DNA of 64,000 nucleotides. It comes from Metarhizobium sp964253915 (lineage in GTDB: Bacteria; Pseudomonadota; Alphaproteobacteria; Rhizobiales; Rhizobiaceae). The notes beneath the pieces are model-generated. The model did no database searches. It saw nothing but the letters and a program-made list of their open reading frames with translations, and was not told the origin of the DNA. Positions 44,570-54,396 of the stretch are shown one piece after another (within the stretch, counting starts at the first letter, position 1; each line of letters starts with the position of its first letter). Where the stretch lies: contig NZ_CAXUSG020000005.1 in NCBI RefSeq assembly GCF_964253915.1, positions 1-64,000 of the forward strand. The letters run 5' to 3'. The position numbers and the translations under genes are program-made.

Positions 44570-46927
44570 TTAGCGGCGACCGCGCGGCGGGCGGGTGCCC
44601 GCCTGTTTGCGCTGTCCGGCACCGCGCCGCGACGTCTTGTGGAACGAGCGCACTGCCGTCGGCATCTTGCGCCCTTCGCTCAGCATCTCGAACCGCAACG
44701 CGCCGGCAAGCGGCACTGCCTCGGCCAACCGCACCTGTACCGGGTCACCAAGGCGATAACCGAGACCCGTGCGTTCGCCCGAAAGCGCCTGATGCGCCTC
44801 GTCGTAGATGAAGTAGTCGTTGCCGAGCGTCGAGATCGGCACAAAACCGTCGGCGCCGTAATCCGGCAGGCTGATGAACAGGCCGGATTTGGTGACGCCC
44901 TGGACGCGGCCGGCAAACTCCTCGCCGATGCGCCCGACGAGGTGATGGGCGATCAGCCGGTCGACGGTCTCACGTTCGGCCGCCATGGCGCGACGCTCGA
45001 AGGTGGAGATTTCCGCGGCGATGTCGTCGAGCGAGGCTTCTTCGTCCGGCGTAATCCCGCCTTCACCGAAGCCGAGCGACCCCACCAAGGCGCGATGCAC
45101 GATCAGGTCGGCATACCGGCGGATCGGCGAGGTGAAGTGGGCGTACTTCATCAGGTTGAGACCGAAATGGCCGATATTTTCCGGGCTGTAGATCGCCTGG
45201 CTCTGCGAGCGCAGCACCATCTCGTTGACCATGGTCTGGTGCGGCGTGTCTTCCGCTTTCGCCAGAATGCCGTTGAAGGAGTTGGCGCGCACGTTGCCGC
45301 CCTTGGCCAGCGGAATGCCGAGTGTCGCCAGGAACTCCCGCAGCGTCTCCTGCTTGGCAAGCGACGGCGCGTCGTGGATGCGGTAGATCAGCGGCTGGCG
45401 CTTCTTCTCCAGCGTTTCGGCGGCGGCGACGTTCGCCTGGATCATCATCTCCTCGATCAGCTTGTGGGCGTCGAGACGCGGCGGCACGAAGACGCGGTCC
45501 ACCGTGCCGTCGGGCTTGAGCAGGATCTTGCGCTCCGGCATGTCGAGGTCCAGCGGCTGGCGCCGGTCGCGACCGCGCTTCATCACGCGGTAGGCATGCC
45601 ACAGCGGCTTGAGGATCGGCTCGAGCAGCGGACCGGTCTTGTCGTCGGGCGCGCCGTCGATGGCGGCCTGCGCCTGCTGGTAGGAGAGTTTCGCCGCACT
45701 CTTCATCATGATGCGATGGAAGGTGTGGCCGATCTTGCGGCCTTCGGAGGAAAACATCATCCGTACGGCCAGCGCCGGCCGGTCGACGCCTTCCTTCAGC
45801 GAGCAGAGGTCGTTGGAGATGCGTTCCGGCAGCATCGGCACGACGCGGTCGGGGAAATAGACCGAGTTGCCGCGCTTCAGTGCTTCTTGGTCGAGCGGCG
45901 ATTTGGGCCGCACGTACCAGGAGACATCGGCGATCGCCACCGTGACGATGACGCCGCCTTCATTGTCCGGCGAGGGATCGGCTTCGGCATAGACGGCGTC
46001 GTCGTGGTCCTTGGCATCGGCCGGGTCGATGGTGATCAGCGGCAGGCTGCGCCAGTCCTCGCGGTAGGCCATGGTCGCGGCCTTGGCCGCTTCGGCTTCG
46101 GCCTCGACGGCCGGCGGGAAGATGTGGGGAATGCCATGCGCATAGATGGCGATCATCGAGATCGCCTTTTCCGAGGCGACCGAACCGACCACCGAGAGCA
46201 CCTTCGCCCGCGGCAGGCCGAACCGGCCGAGCCGCGCCACTTCGACCTCGACGAGATCGCCGTCCTTGGCCTCGCCGGTCGAGTCCGGATCGATGACCAT
46301 CTCCTCGCCGCGCTTTTCGATCGGCATCAGCCGCCCGCCGCCACCCGGCGTTTCGCGGAAAACGCCGAGCACGGCGTTCATGCGCTTGTCGATGACCTTG
46401 ATGATGCGGGCGGTATAGGCCGGGCCTCCACGCTCGCTCGCCGGGAAGATCTTTGCCAGGATGCGGTCGCCGAGGCCGGCTGCCGGCGTCTTGCCCTTGC
46501 CGCGTTTTTCGGAGGATTGGCGGATCAGCACCGCCGGTGCGACACCGGCATCCTCGGGCCATTCGGCCGGGCGGCCGATCAGTTCGCCGTCCTTGTCGCG
46601 CGTGGTGATGTCGATGACGGTGACCGGGGGCAGGGCGCCGGGGCGGATCAGGGATTTGCGGCTCTTCTGGACGAGGCCGTCTTCTTCGAGCGAACGCAGG
46701 AGGTTCTTCAGCTCGACGCGGCTTTCGCCTTTCAGGCCGAAGGCCTTGGCCAATTCGCGTTTGGAGGCTTTTTCGGGATGATCGGCGATGAAGCGCAGGA
46801 TCACGTCCCGCGGCGGCAGCATGCCTTGAATGATGCTGTCGCCGCTTGTGGCAGTCTCCGCGCGGGCGGCCCTGCCAGCCCGTTTGCCGGTCTGTGCTGC
46901 CTTGCCGCGCGGTTCTCTATTCGTCAT
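44570..46927 (-). CDS. rnr: Ribonuclease R
   Basis: A 3'-to-5' exoribonuclease of the RNB family (785 residues) that degrades structured RNA and takes part in rRNA quality control and trans-translation. It has an N-terminal winged-helix region (about 40-105; LRFIADHPEKASKRELAKAF), cold-shock domains, the RNB catalytic centre with ITIDPADAKDHDDAVYAEAD, and a C-terminal S1 domain (about 650-730; FAGRVQGVTKSGLFISLPDY). A basic tail ends the protein. Its ATG directly abuts the topA stop (no gap), which suggests coupled translation. Confidence 0.96.
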   Translation of the reverse strand: MTNREPRGKAAQTGKRAGRAARAETATSGDSIIQGMLPPRDVILRFIADHPEKASKRELAKAFGLKGESRVELKNLLRSLEEDGLVQKSRKSLIRPGALPPVTVIDITTRDKDGELIGRPAEWPEDAGVAPAVLIRQSSEKRGKGKTPAAGLGDRILAKIFPASERGGPAYTARIIKVIDKRMNAVLGVFRETPGGGGRLMPIEKRGEEMVIDPDSTGEAKDGDLVEVEVARLGRFGLPRAKVLSVVGSVASEKAISMIAIYAHGIPHIFPPAVEAEAEAAKAATMAYREDWRSLPLITIDPADAKDHDDAVYAEADPSPDNEGGVIVTVAIADVSWYVRPKSPLDQEALKRGNSVYFPDRVVPMLPERISNDLCSLKEGVDRPALAVRMMFSSEGRKIGHTFHRIMMKSAAKLSYQQAQAAIDGAPDDKTGPLLEPILKPLWHAYRVMKRGRDRRQPLDLDMPERKILLKPDGTVDRVFVPPRLDAHKLIEEMMIQANVAAAETLEKKRQPLIYRIHDAPSLAKQETLREFLATLGIPLAKGGNVRANSFNGILAKAEDTPHQTMVNEMVLRSQSQAIYSPENIGHFGLNLMKYAHFTSPIRRYADLIVHRALVGSLGFGEGGITPDEEASLDDIAAEISTFERRAMAAERETVDRLIAHHLVGRIGEEFAGRVQGVTKSGLFISLPDYGADGFVPISTLGNDYFIYDEAHQALSGERTGLGYRLGDPVQVRLAEAVPLAGALRFEMLSEGRKMPTAVRSFHKTSRRGAGQRKQAGTRPPRGRR

Positions 46928-49606
46928 TTAACTCTTCTTTGTCTTCGAGGCCGTCTTGGCCTTCGGTTTTGCCGCAGCCTTTGGCTTGGCGGCCTTCTTT
47001 GTTTCGCTCGTCTCGCCGTCGGCTTTGGCCTTTGCCGCCTTGGCGGGGGCCTTCGCCTTTTTGGGGGCCTTGCCGGTGGAAGGCTTGCCGCCCTTCTCGA
47101 CGATCAGCGCCAGCGCTTCCTCGACCGTCACAGACTGCGGGTCCTTGCCCTTCGGCAGGGTGGCGTTGACCTTGCCCCAATTGACGTAGGGGCCGTAACG
47201 GCCATCACGCACGGTAATGGCGCCGCCATCGGGGTGATCGCCCAGTTCCTTGAGCGCTGCGAGGGCCGCACGTCCACGTCCGCCCGCACCCTTGGTCTGC
47301 TTGTCGGCGAGTACGGTCACAGCCCGGTTGAGGCCGATGGTGAACACGTCCTCGATGCCGTCGAGATTGGCATAGGTGCCGTCATGCAGCACGAAAGGAC
47401 CGTAGCGGCCGAGGCCGGTTGAGATCATCTTGCCGCTCTCGGGATGGGCGCCGACGTCTCGCGGCAAGGAAAGCAACGCCAATGCCTTTTCGTAGTCGAT
47501 CGTCGCCGGTGTCCAGCCTTTCGGCAGCGAGGAGCGCTTGGCCTCCTTGCCGTCGCCGCGCTGTATATAGGGACCGAACCTGCCGCTGCGCAAGGTGATC
47601 TCCTCGCCGGTCAGTGGGTCCTTGCCGAGCGCCTTGGGTTCGTTGAGCGCTGCCGCATCCGCCTCGCCGCCGTTTTCCGACGACAGCTGACGGGTAAAGT
47701 TGCACTCCGGATAGTTCGAGCAGCCGACGAAGGCGCCGTACTTGCCGAGCTTCAACGACAGCTGGCCAGTGCCGCACACCTGGCAGACGCGAGGATCGGA
47801 ACCGTCCTCGCGCTTCGGGAACACCAGCGGCGCCAGCATCTCGTTCAGCGCGTCGAGCACGTTGGTAACGCGCAACTCCTTGGTGTCCTCGATCTGGGCG
47901 AAGAAATCGCGCCAGAAGTCGCGCAACACGTCTTTCCAGTTCAGCTCGCCGGCGGAAATGCGGTCGAGCTTTTCTTCCAGGTCGGCAGTGAAATCGTATT
48001 CGACATAGCGGTTGAAGAAGCTTTCGAGGAAGGCCGTCACCAGCCGGCCCTTGGCCTGCGGCATCAGCTTGCGCTTGTCGATCGTCACATAGTCGCGGTC
48101 GCGCAGCGTCGCCAGCGTCGCGGCATACGTAGAGGGGCGGCCGATGCCGAGTTCTTCCATCTTCTTGATCAGCGAGGCTTCCGAGTAACGCGGCGGCGGC
48201 TCGGTGAAATGCTGGGTGGCGTTGACCTTGCGCTTGGCCAGTTGCTCGCGGGCATTGATCTCCGGCAAGCGGCCATCCTCGTCGCCGTCGTCGCTCTGCT
48301 CGCCGTCTTCCTTCTGGTCGGTATAGGCGGCGATGAAGCCGTCGAAGCGGATGACCGAACCCACAGCACGCAGCCCGGCCTTTTGGCCGCCATTGTCGGC
48401 GAGGATTTCTACGGTGGTCCGTTCGATTTCAGCCGATGCCATCTGGCTGGCAATGCCGCGCTTCCAGACGAGGTCGTAGAGGCGAAGCTGGTCGTCATCG
48501 AGGTAGCGGCGGACGGAATCCGGCGTGCGGTTGAAATCCGTCGGGCGGATGGCTTCGTGGGCTTCCTGGGCGTTCTTGGCCTTGGTGGAGTAGAAACGCG
48601 GCTTTTCCGGCAGGTAGCGGGCGCCGAACTGGTCGCCGATGGCATGGCGCGCTGCGTCGATCGCTTCCGGCGCCATCTGGACACCGTCTGTACGCATATA
48701 GGTGATGAGACCGACCGTCTCGCCGCCGATATCGGTGCCTTCATAGAGCTTCTGCGCCACCTGCATGGTGCGCGATGCCGAGAAGCCGAGCTTGGAAGAG
48801 GCGGCCTGCTGCAGCGTCGAGGTGGTGAAGGGCGGCGAAGGGTTGCGCTTGACGGGTTTCGCTTCGACGCTTTCGACGACGTAGCTCGCACCTTCCAGCA
48901 GCGACTTCAGCCGGTTGGCATCCTCGCCGTTGCCGATGGCGCGCGGCTGCAGCCGCTTGCCGTCGGCCGAAACCAGCCTGGCCTCGAATTCGTCGCCGCG
49001 CGGCGTCTTCAAAAGCGCCGAGATCTGCCAGTATTCTTCCGAAACGAAGCGCTCGATTTCCGACTCGCGGTCGCAGACCAGGCGAAGCGCAACCGATTGC
49101 ACGCGCCCGGCCGAGCGGGCGCCCGGCAGCTTGCGCCACAGGACGGGCGACAGATTGAAGCCGACGAGATAATCAAGGGCGCGGCGGGCGAGGTAGGCAT
49201 CCACCAGCGGCACATCGATGTCGCGCGGCTGCGCCATGGCATCGAGCACGGCCTTTTTGGTGATGGCGTTGAAGACGACACGTTTCACCGGCTTGTCGCC
49301 GAGGACCTTCTTTTTCTTGAGAAGATCGAGAACGTGCCAGGAAATGGCTTCGCCTTCGCGATCCGGGTCGGTTGCCAGAAACAGGCCATCGGAGGATTTT
49401 ACCGCGTCGGCAATATCCTTGATACGTTTGGCCGACGCGCCGTCCACCTCCCAGAGCATCTCGAAATCCTGGTCGGGAAGCACGGAGCCGTCCTTGGCAG
49501 GCAGGTCGCGAACATGGCCGAAGGACGCCAGAACCTTGTAGCCGGGGCCAAGATACTTGTTGATCGTCTTGGCCTTCGCAGGCGATTCTACCACAACAAC
49601 ATTCAT
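46928..49606 (-). CDS. topA: DNA topoisomerase I
   Basis: A type IA topoisomerase (892 residues) that relaxes negative supercoils. The N-terminal Toprim domain begins MNVVVVESPAKAKTINKYLG and has the acidic DPDREGEAISWH. The active-site tyrosine region is GLITYMRTDGVQM. The C-terminal part has one four-Cys zinc finger (VCQVCGTG, then GCSNYPEC), several degenerate topo-C repeats and a Lys/Ala-rich tail of about 50 residues that likely contacts DNA. The start at 49606 (ATG) is chosen; a GTG one codon earlier is possible. This protein is the expected target of YjhX/TopAI-type toxins such as the one at 62912. Confidence 0.96.
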   Translation of the reverse strand: MNVVVVESPAKAKTINKYLGPGYKVLASFGHVRDLPAKDGSVLPDQDFEMLWEVDGASAKRIKDIADAVKSSDGLFLATDPDREGEAISWHVLDLLKKKKVLGDKPVKRVVFNAITKKAVLDAMAQPRDIDVPLVDAYLARRALDYLVGFNLSPVLWRKLPGARSAGRVQSVALRLVCDRESEIERFVSEEYWQISALLKTPRGDEFEARLVSADGKRLQPRAIGNGEDANRLKSLLEGASYVVESVEAKPVKRNPSPPFTTSTLQQAASSKLGFSASRTMQVAQKLYEGTDIGGETVGLITYMRTDGVQMAPEAIDAARHAIGDQFGARYLPEKPRFYSTKAKNAQEAHEAIRPTDFNRTPDSVRRYLDDDQLRLYDLVWKRGIASQMASAEIERTTVEILADNGGQKAGLRAVGSVIRFDGFIAAYTDQKEDGEQSDDGDEDGRLPEINAREQLAKRKVNATQHFTEPPPRYSEASLIKKMEELGIGRPSTYAATLATLRDRDYVTIDKRKLMPQAKGRLVTAFLESFFNRYVEYDFTADLEEKLDRISAGELNWKDVLRDFWRDFFAQIEDTKELRVTNVLDALNEMLAPLVFPKREDGSDPRVCQVCGTGQLSLKLGKYGAFVGCSNYPECNFTRQLSSENGGEADAAALNEPKALGKDPLTGEEITLRSGRFGPYIQRGDGKEAKRSSLPKGWTPATIDYEKALALLSLPRDVGAHPESGKMISTGLGRYGPFVLHDGTYANLDGIEDVFTIGLNRAVTVLADKQTKGAGGRGRAALAALKELGDHPDGGAITVRDGRYGPYVNWGKVNATLPKGKDPQSVTVEEALALIVEKGGKPSTGKAPKKAKAPAKAAKAKADGETSETKKAAKPKAAAKPKAKTASKTKKS

Positions 49607-49886
49607 CACGGGTCTCTAATACACTAGGATTGCGCCATGAAACCGGAACTCATGGAAGGATGGAACGCGGTTTTCCGGATTTCCGACATGGACAGTGATT
49701 TCGCCGCGGTCAAGAGGCATAGGGCAATTTATATGCCGTTTTCGGGCTGCGCAACGAAATACAACCATTGAGAGCTTCGTCATATATTGCAATTTGAGAT
49801 AATTGCTCTATCTTCCAAGATGTACAGAATCGAGCATGTTTCGGTTCTGCAGTTTAATATCGGTTCTTATGAAGGCGAGAGTGGAA

Positions 49887-50084
49887 ATGGCTCCCAAGAC
49901 AGCACAGGCCGATGATGGTGAAGCTTGGCGGCAGAACATCGCCTATATCAGGCAAATGCTCGGCGAGTTGCGCCAGGTTGCCCAGAGCGAAGGGGCCGAG
50001 ATGTTATGCTACTTCATCGAGATGGCTTACATGGAGGCCGGCGATATCCAGGCGGGCCGCCGCTCAATCCGGCATCACCAGTGA
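49887..50084 (+). CDS. Small helical protein, convergent with dprA (65 aa)
   Basis: A 65-residue helical protein (WRQNIAYIRQMLGELRQVAQ, MLCYFIEMAYMEAGDIQAGR). I recognise it as a rhizobial hypothetical that recurs downstream of topA. Start 49887 is preferred; 49869 (MKARVEM) is also possible. Its last 21 bases overlap the end of dprA on the other strand. A hydrophobic face in each helix suggests a two-helix hairpin that may dimerise. No function is known. Confidence 0.65.
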   Translation: MAPKTAQADDGEAWRQNIAYIRQMLGELRQVAQSEGAEMLCYFIEMAYMEAGDIQAGRRSIRHHQ

Positions 50085-51215
50085 TACCAGGCCGCCGGCA
50101 TGGCGATGCAGCCGTCCGGCAAGATCGAGTTCCAACAAAACCAGATAAACTGTTGCCGCCTGAATTTGCGTATGCCGGATGATATCGTCGATCTCTGCCG
50201 GTGTCGGGCCGAGGGCATCGACGATCCGGTCGCGCTCCTCTTCCCCTGGTGGCAGCAGCATCGGCTTTTCGCTTTCGTAGGGCGGTTCGCGCACGGCGGG
50301 GTCCGAAAACAGATCGATGCGTGAGATCGGCGACAGTGCATCGAGCACGTCCGCCGCCTCCGTCGTGACGATCGCCCCGTCCTTCAGCAGGCCGTTCGTG
50401 CCGTGGCAACGCGGGTCCAGCGGCGAACCGGGAACGGCAAACACCAGCCGTCCGAACTCGCCCGCCAGCCGCGCGGTGATCAGCGAGCCTGATCGGCTTG
50501 CCGCCTCGACAACCACCACGCCGAGCGCGGCGCCGGCGATCAGCCGATTGCGCCGCGGAAAATCGCGTGCCCGCGGCTCCCATCCGAACGGCATTTCACT
50601 GATGGCCAGTCCCCGCCCGTCGCAGATTTCTTGCATCAGGCCGATGTTTTCTGGCGGATAGGGCTGGTCGAGGCCGCCGGCCATTGCGGCGATCGTGCCG
50701 GTCTCCAGGCTGGCACGGTGCGCGGCGGTGTCGATGCCGCGGGCGAGGCCGGAAATGACGGCATATCCCGCCCGGCCCGTATCCCGGGCGATCATCGCGG
50801 CAAATTTGGCACCGCTGATCGAGGCATTGCGCGAGCCGACGATACCGACGGCGGGTAGGGTGGCTGCGGAGAGATTGCCCTTGACGGCGAGCAGGGGCGG
50901 GGCGCCGTCGATCTGGCGCAGGGCGGGGGGATAGTCCGGTTCGCCGATGCCGACGAAGCGTGCGCCGAATTTCCGGGCGACCGCCAGTTCGCGTTCGGCT
51001 TCTTCCACGGTGGCGATCCGCATGGCGCGGGCGGCGCCGCCACGCCGGGAAAGGTCCGGCAGCATCTCCAGCGCCAGTTCCGCCGATCCGCAATGATTGA
51101 TCAGATCGCGAAAGGTTACGGGTCCGACATTTTCGGTGCGGATCAGCCGGAGCCAGGCGATCCTTTGTTTGTCCGTCAGCGCAATTCCCGTCTTCCTTGC
51201 GCCGGCGTTGGACAT
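50064..51215 (-). CDS. dprA: DNA-processing protein DprA
   Basis: Binds incoming single-stranded DNA and loads RecA in natural transformation; in most bacteria it has a broader, unclear role. At 383 residues it has an N-terminal SAM-like region, the Rossmann-fold core with VGSRNASISG, SGLARGIDTAAHRASLETG, the conserved GSLITARLAGEFGRLVFAVP, and CHGTNGLLKDGA, and a C-terminal winged helix (about 320-383). The start directly abuts the plsY stop. The overlap with a small convergent gene is 21 bases. All core motifs are intact. Confidence 0.95.
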   Translation of the reverse strand: MSNAGARKTGIALTDKQRIAWLRLIRTENVGPVTFRDLINHCGSAELALEMLPDLSRRGGAARAMRIATVEEAERELAVARKFGARFVGIGEPDYPPALRQIDGAPPLLAVKGNLSAATLPAVGIVGSRNASISGAKFAAMIARDTGRAGYAVISGLARGIDTAAHRASLETGTIAAMAGGLDQPYPPENIGLMQEICDGRGLAISEMPFGWEPRARDFPRRNRLIAGAALGVVVVEAASRSGSLITARLAGEFGRLVFAVPGSPLDPRCHGTNGLLKDGAIVTTEAADVLDALSPISRIDLFSDPAVREPPYESEKPMLLPPGEEERDRIVDALGPTPAEIDDIIRHTQIQAATVYLVLLELDLAGRLHRHAGGLVSLVMPD

Positions 51216-51833
51216 TTATCCCTTCTTTCCGATCTTGCTTTCGGTGCCGAGTATCAGCCGCTCTATGTTTGGCTTGTGTTTCCACCAGGTGATGATGGTC
51301 ATTAGTGCCAGAACGAGTGCTACTTTTTCGGCACCCAGTATCCACAATGCAACCGGAATGACAAGGGTTGCAACCAGAGCGGACAGGGAAGAATAACGGC
51401 TGAGGAAAGCGATCGTCAGCCAGATGACGGCGAAGACCACCACCATCCACGGTGCGAGGCCGAGCAAGATGCCGATATAGGTGGCGACACCCTTGCCGCC
51501 CTTGAAGCCGAGCCAGACCGGAAACAGATGGCCGAGAAAGGCTGCAAAACCGGCGATCAACCCGGCTTCGGCACCAAAAGCCGCATCGGCGAGCAGCACC
51601 GCGGCCGTGCCCTTGAAGGCGTCGAGCAACAATGTGGCGAGCGCCAGCTTGCGGTTGCCGGTGCGCAGAACGTTGGTGGCGCCGATATTGCCGGAGCCGA
51701 TCTTGCGGACGTCACCGAGGCCGGCGGCCCGCGTCAAAAGCAGGCCGAAGGGAATGGAGCCGAGCAGGTAGCCGAGCAGCAGGGAGGCCAGCGCCAGCGG
51801 CAGGGTGATCTGCCATGTCAAAAATTCGGTCAT
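51216..51833 (-). CDS. plsY: Glycerol-3-phosphate acyltransferase PlsY
   Basis: Integral membrane enzyme (205 residues, about seven helices) that transfers the acyl group from acyl-phosphate to glycerol-3-phosphate, the first step of phospholipid synthesis. Its three motifs are visible: SGNIGATNVLRTGN, the GFKGGKGVAT loop, and HKPNIERLILGTESKIG near the C-terminus. The order dprA-plsY-pyrC'-pyrB on one strand is common in rhizobia. The 171-base gap upstream holds a degenerate palindromic repeat. Confidence 0.95.
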   Translation of the reverse strand: MTEFLTWQITLPLALASLLLGYLLGSIPFGLLLTRAAGLGDVRKIGSGNIGATNVLRTGNRKLALATLLLDAFKGTAAVLLADAAFGAEAGLIAGFAAFLGHLFPVWLGFKGGKGVATYIGILLGLAPWMVVVFAVIWLTIAFLSRYSSLSALVATLVIPVALWILGAEKVALVLALMTIITWWKHKPNIERLILGTESKIGKKG

Positions 51834-51906
51834 TGCGTCTCGCTCCCCATATTCGCATCGCGATTTTCAACGGCTCGCGACCACCGTCAACTACTCGCTC
51901 GCCGCA

Positions 51907-51955
51907 GCCCCTTATCTGCCTGCCGGCATCTTCTTCCTGCAAGCGGGAGGAAGGG
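51907..51955. repeat. Degenerate half copy of the rhizobial palindromic repeat
   Basis: Bases 51907-51939 align without gaps to the left arm of the perfect palindrome at 62768-62800, with several substitutions, and are followed by a short GCGGGAGGAAGG that partly mirrors TTCTTCCTGC. It looks like a decayed copy of the same mobile intergenic element, lying between plsY and pyrC'. Confidence 0.55.
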
Positions 51956-52004
51956 TAGGGTTAGGGGCAAAGCGGCAACCGCCAAGCCTCTCAGCCTCGA
52001 ACTC

Positions 52005-53294
52005 TCATGCCCCGAAAACCTGCTTGCCCGCCACATAGGTCGCAAGCGCCCGGCCGCTGAAACGGGCATCGTCGAACGGCGTGTTCTTGGAGCGCGACAG
52101 CAGCTGTTCCTTGGAGACCAGCCACGGTTCGTCGAGGTCGATCAACGCGATATCCGCCTTGGCGCCGGGTTTCAGCGTGCCGGCATCGAGGCCGAAAATT
52201 TCTGCCGGCCGCGTCGACATGGCGGCAATCAGCCGGGCGAGCGGCACACGGCCGTTGTGGTGCAGCCGAAGGGCGGCGGCCAGCATGGTTTCCAGTCCGA
52301 CGGCGCCATCTTCCGCATCGGCAAACGGCAGCCGCTTGGTATCGACGTCCTGCGGATCGTGCGACGAGACGATAATGTCGATCGTGCCGTCGGCCAGTGC
52401 ATCGACCATGGCGCTGCGGTCATCTTCAGAACGCAGCGGCGGCGAAAGCTTGAAGAAGGTACGGTATTCGCCGATGTCGTTCTCGTTGAGCGACAGGTGG
52501 TTGATCGAGATGCCGCAGGTGACATTGGCGCCGCGTTGGCGCGCGACGCGGATCGCCTCGGCCGATTCCGGCACGGAGATCTTGGCAGCATGATATTTGG
52601 CACGCGTCAGCGCGGCGATGCGCAGGTCGCGCTCCAGCGGGATGATTTCCGCTTCCTTCGGCACGCCGGAAAGTCCGAGCCAGCTGGCGAACAGTCCTTC
52701 GTTCATCACGCCGTTGGCGCCGAGATATTTGTCGCGGCTCTCGAGCGCGATGACGGCGCCGAATTCGCGCGCATAGGTCATCGCCCGGCGCAGCACCAGC
52801 GTGTCGTGGATCGACTTGCGGCCGTTGGTGAAGGCGACGGCGCCCGATTCCATCAGCAGGCCGAATTCGGTCATTTCGACGCCGGCCAGACCTTTGGTCA
52901 GGGCCGCGGCCGGATAGACGTTGATCACTGCCTTGTCGCGCGCCGTCTTCAGCACGAACTCAACCAGCGCGATGTCGTCGATGACGGGATCGGTATCCGG
53001 CATCATGATGAAGGAGGTGACGCCGCCCGCCGCCGCGGCGCGACTGGCAGAAGCGATGGTCTCGCGGTGCTCGGCACCGGGTTCGCCGACATAGACGCGG
53101 GCATCGACGAGGCCCGGGACTGCGACCAGACCGTTGCAATCACGCACGATCGCGCCTTCCGGCGCGCCCTGATTCAGCGCTGCGGCGCCGGCCGCCGCAA
53201 TCCGGCCGTTTTCGATGACGATCGTGCCGACCTCGTCGAGATTGCGCGAAGGATCGATGATGCGGGCGTTTTTCAGGACGGTGGTCGTGCTCAT
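52005..53294 (-). CDS. pyrC: Dihydroorotase homologue without catalytic residues (PyrC')
   Basis: A class I dihydroorotase fold (429 residues), but the metal ligands are gone. The usual D-x-H-x-H is D64-A-R66-V-Y68 in VPGLVDARVYVGEPG. The later His positions read IALESRDKYL and YHAAKISVPES, and the catalytic Asp region reads IVSSHDPQDVD. The fold-keeping GVMNEGLFASWLGLSGVPKE and GAVGLETML are conserved. In pseudomonads an inactive PyrC' is a structural partner that aspartate carbamoyltransferase needs; the four-base overlap with pyrB here fits the same role. A real dihydroorotase must be encoded elsewhere. Confidence 0.9.
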   Translation of the reverse strand: MSTTTVLKNARIIDPSRNLDEVGTIVIENGRIAAAGAAALNQGAPEGAIVRDCNGLVAVPGLVDARVYVGEPGAEHRETIASASRAAAAGGVTSFIMMPDTDPVIDDIALVEFVLKTARDKAVINVYPAAALTKGLAGVEMTEFGLLMESGAVAFTNGRKSIHDTLVLRRAMTYAREFGAVIALESRDKYLGANGVMNEGLFASWLGLSGVPKEAEIIPLERDLRIAALTRAKYHAAKISVPESAEAIRVARQRGANVTCGISINHLSLNENDIGEYRTFFKLSPPLRSEDDRSAMVDALADGTIDIIVSSHDPQDVDTKRLPFADAEDGAVGLETMLAAALRLHHNGRVPLARLIAAMSTRPAEIFGLDAGTLKPGAKADIALIDLDEPWLVSKEQLLSRSKNTPFDDARFSGRALATYVAGKQVFGA

Positions 53295-54232
53295 GCCCGT
53301 TCTCCGTTGTTCTGAGAGAGAAGCAAAGCTTCCATGACGGCCATGCGTACGGCGACGCCCATTTCCACCTGTTGCTCGATGACGCTCTGTGGCCCGTCGG
53401 CGATCTCGGAGGCGATTTCGACGCCGCGGTTCATCGGCCCGGGATGCATGACCAACGCATCCTCCTTGGCATATTTCAGCTTCTCGGCATCAAGGCCGTA
53501 ATAATGGAAATATTCCCGCACCGAAGGCACGAAGGAACCGGACATGCGTTCGCGCTGCAGGCGCAGCATCATCACCACATCGGCATCCTTCAGGCCTTCC
53601 TCCATCGAGTGGTAGACCTCGACGCTCATGTCGGCGATGCCGGCCGGCAGCAGTGTCGCCGGGCCGACGACGCGCACGCGGGCACCCATGGCATTCAGCA
53701 GCAGGATATTGGAGCGTGCCACGCGCGAATGCAGCACGTCGCCGCAGATGGCGACGATGATGCGGGCGAGCTTGCCCTTGGCGCGGCGGATGGTCAGCGC
53801 GTCGAGCAGCGCCTGCGTCGGGTGCTCGTGGGCGCCGTCGCCGGCATTGATCACCGAGCAGGAAACTTTTTGCGCCAGAAGCGCGGCGGCGCCGGCGGAG
53901 GAGTGGCGCACCACCAGAACGTCCGGATGCATGGCATTCAGCGTCATCGCCGTGTCGATCAGGGTTTCGCCCTTCTTCACCGAAGAATTGCCGACCGACA
54001 TGTTCATGACATCGGCGCCGAGGCGCTTGCCTGCCAGCTCGAAAGACGATTGAGTGCGTGTCGAGGCTTCGAAGAACAGGTTGATCTGGGTGAGGCCGCG
54101 CAGGGTCGAGGTTTTCTTTTCCCGCTGCCGGCTGATCTTCACGGCTTCATCGGCCTTGTCGAGAAGATAACCGATATCCTGCTGGCTGAGACCCTTGATA
54201 CCGATGAGGTGGCGGTGGGGAAAAAAGACCAT
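53291..54232 (-). CDS. pyrB: Aspartate carbamoyltransferase catalytic subunit
   Basis: Catalyses the first committed step of pyrimidine synthesis, from carbamoyl phosphate and aspartate. The 313-residue protein has the carbamoyl-phosphate loop FFEASTRTQSSFELAGKRLG (S-T-R-T), the SSVKKGETLIDT loop, GDGAHEHPTQALLDALTI with the catalytic His, and the aspartate-side MLRLQRERM. The start MVFFPHRHLIG is chosen by homology; a longer frame to 54355 is unsupported. The stop overlaps the start of pyrC' by four bases, so the two proteins are probably made in equal amounts and assemble together. Confidence 0.96.
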   Translation of the reverse strand: MVFFPHRHLIGIKGLSQQDIGYLLDKADEAVKISRQREKKTSTLRGLTQINLFFEASTRTQSSFELAGKRLGADVMNMSVGNSSVKKGETLIDTAMTLNAMHPDVLVVRHSSAGAAALLAQKVSCSVINAGDGAHEHPTQALLDALTIRRAKGKLARIIVAICGDVLHSRVARSNILLLNAMGARVRVVGPATLLPAGIADMSVEVYHSMEEGLKDADVVMMLRLQRERMSGSFVPSVREYFHYYGLDAEKLKYAKEDALVMHPGPMNRGVEIASEIADGPQSVIEQQVEMGVAVRMAVMEALLLSQNNGERA

Positions 54233-54396
54233 GAGGCGCCTCCGGGCAATGTTCAGGCGGTCTATAAAGACTGGCGGCACGGCGGGCAAGCTTCTGCTAT
54301 GAGGATTGGCATGTGATCCCCAGTGCAATGCACTCCCCAATGCATTCTTAAACAAATGGCACTAGACGCAGGGCTGCGTACAGGAAACGAAGACCC

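Noticed and set aside
44561..47422. 953-codon open frame on the plus strand
   Set aside because: Antisense to rnr and topA; composition typical of a shadow frame and no recognisable domain.
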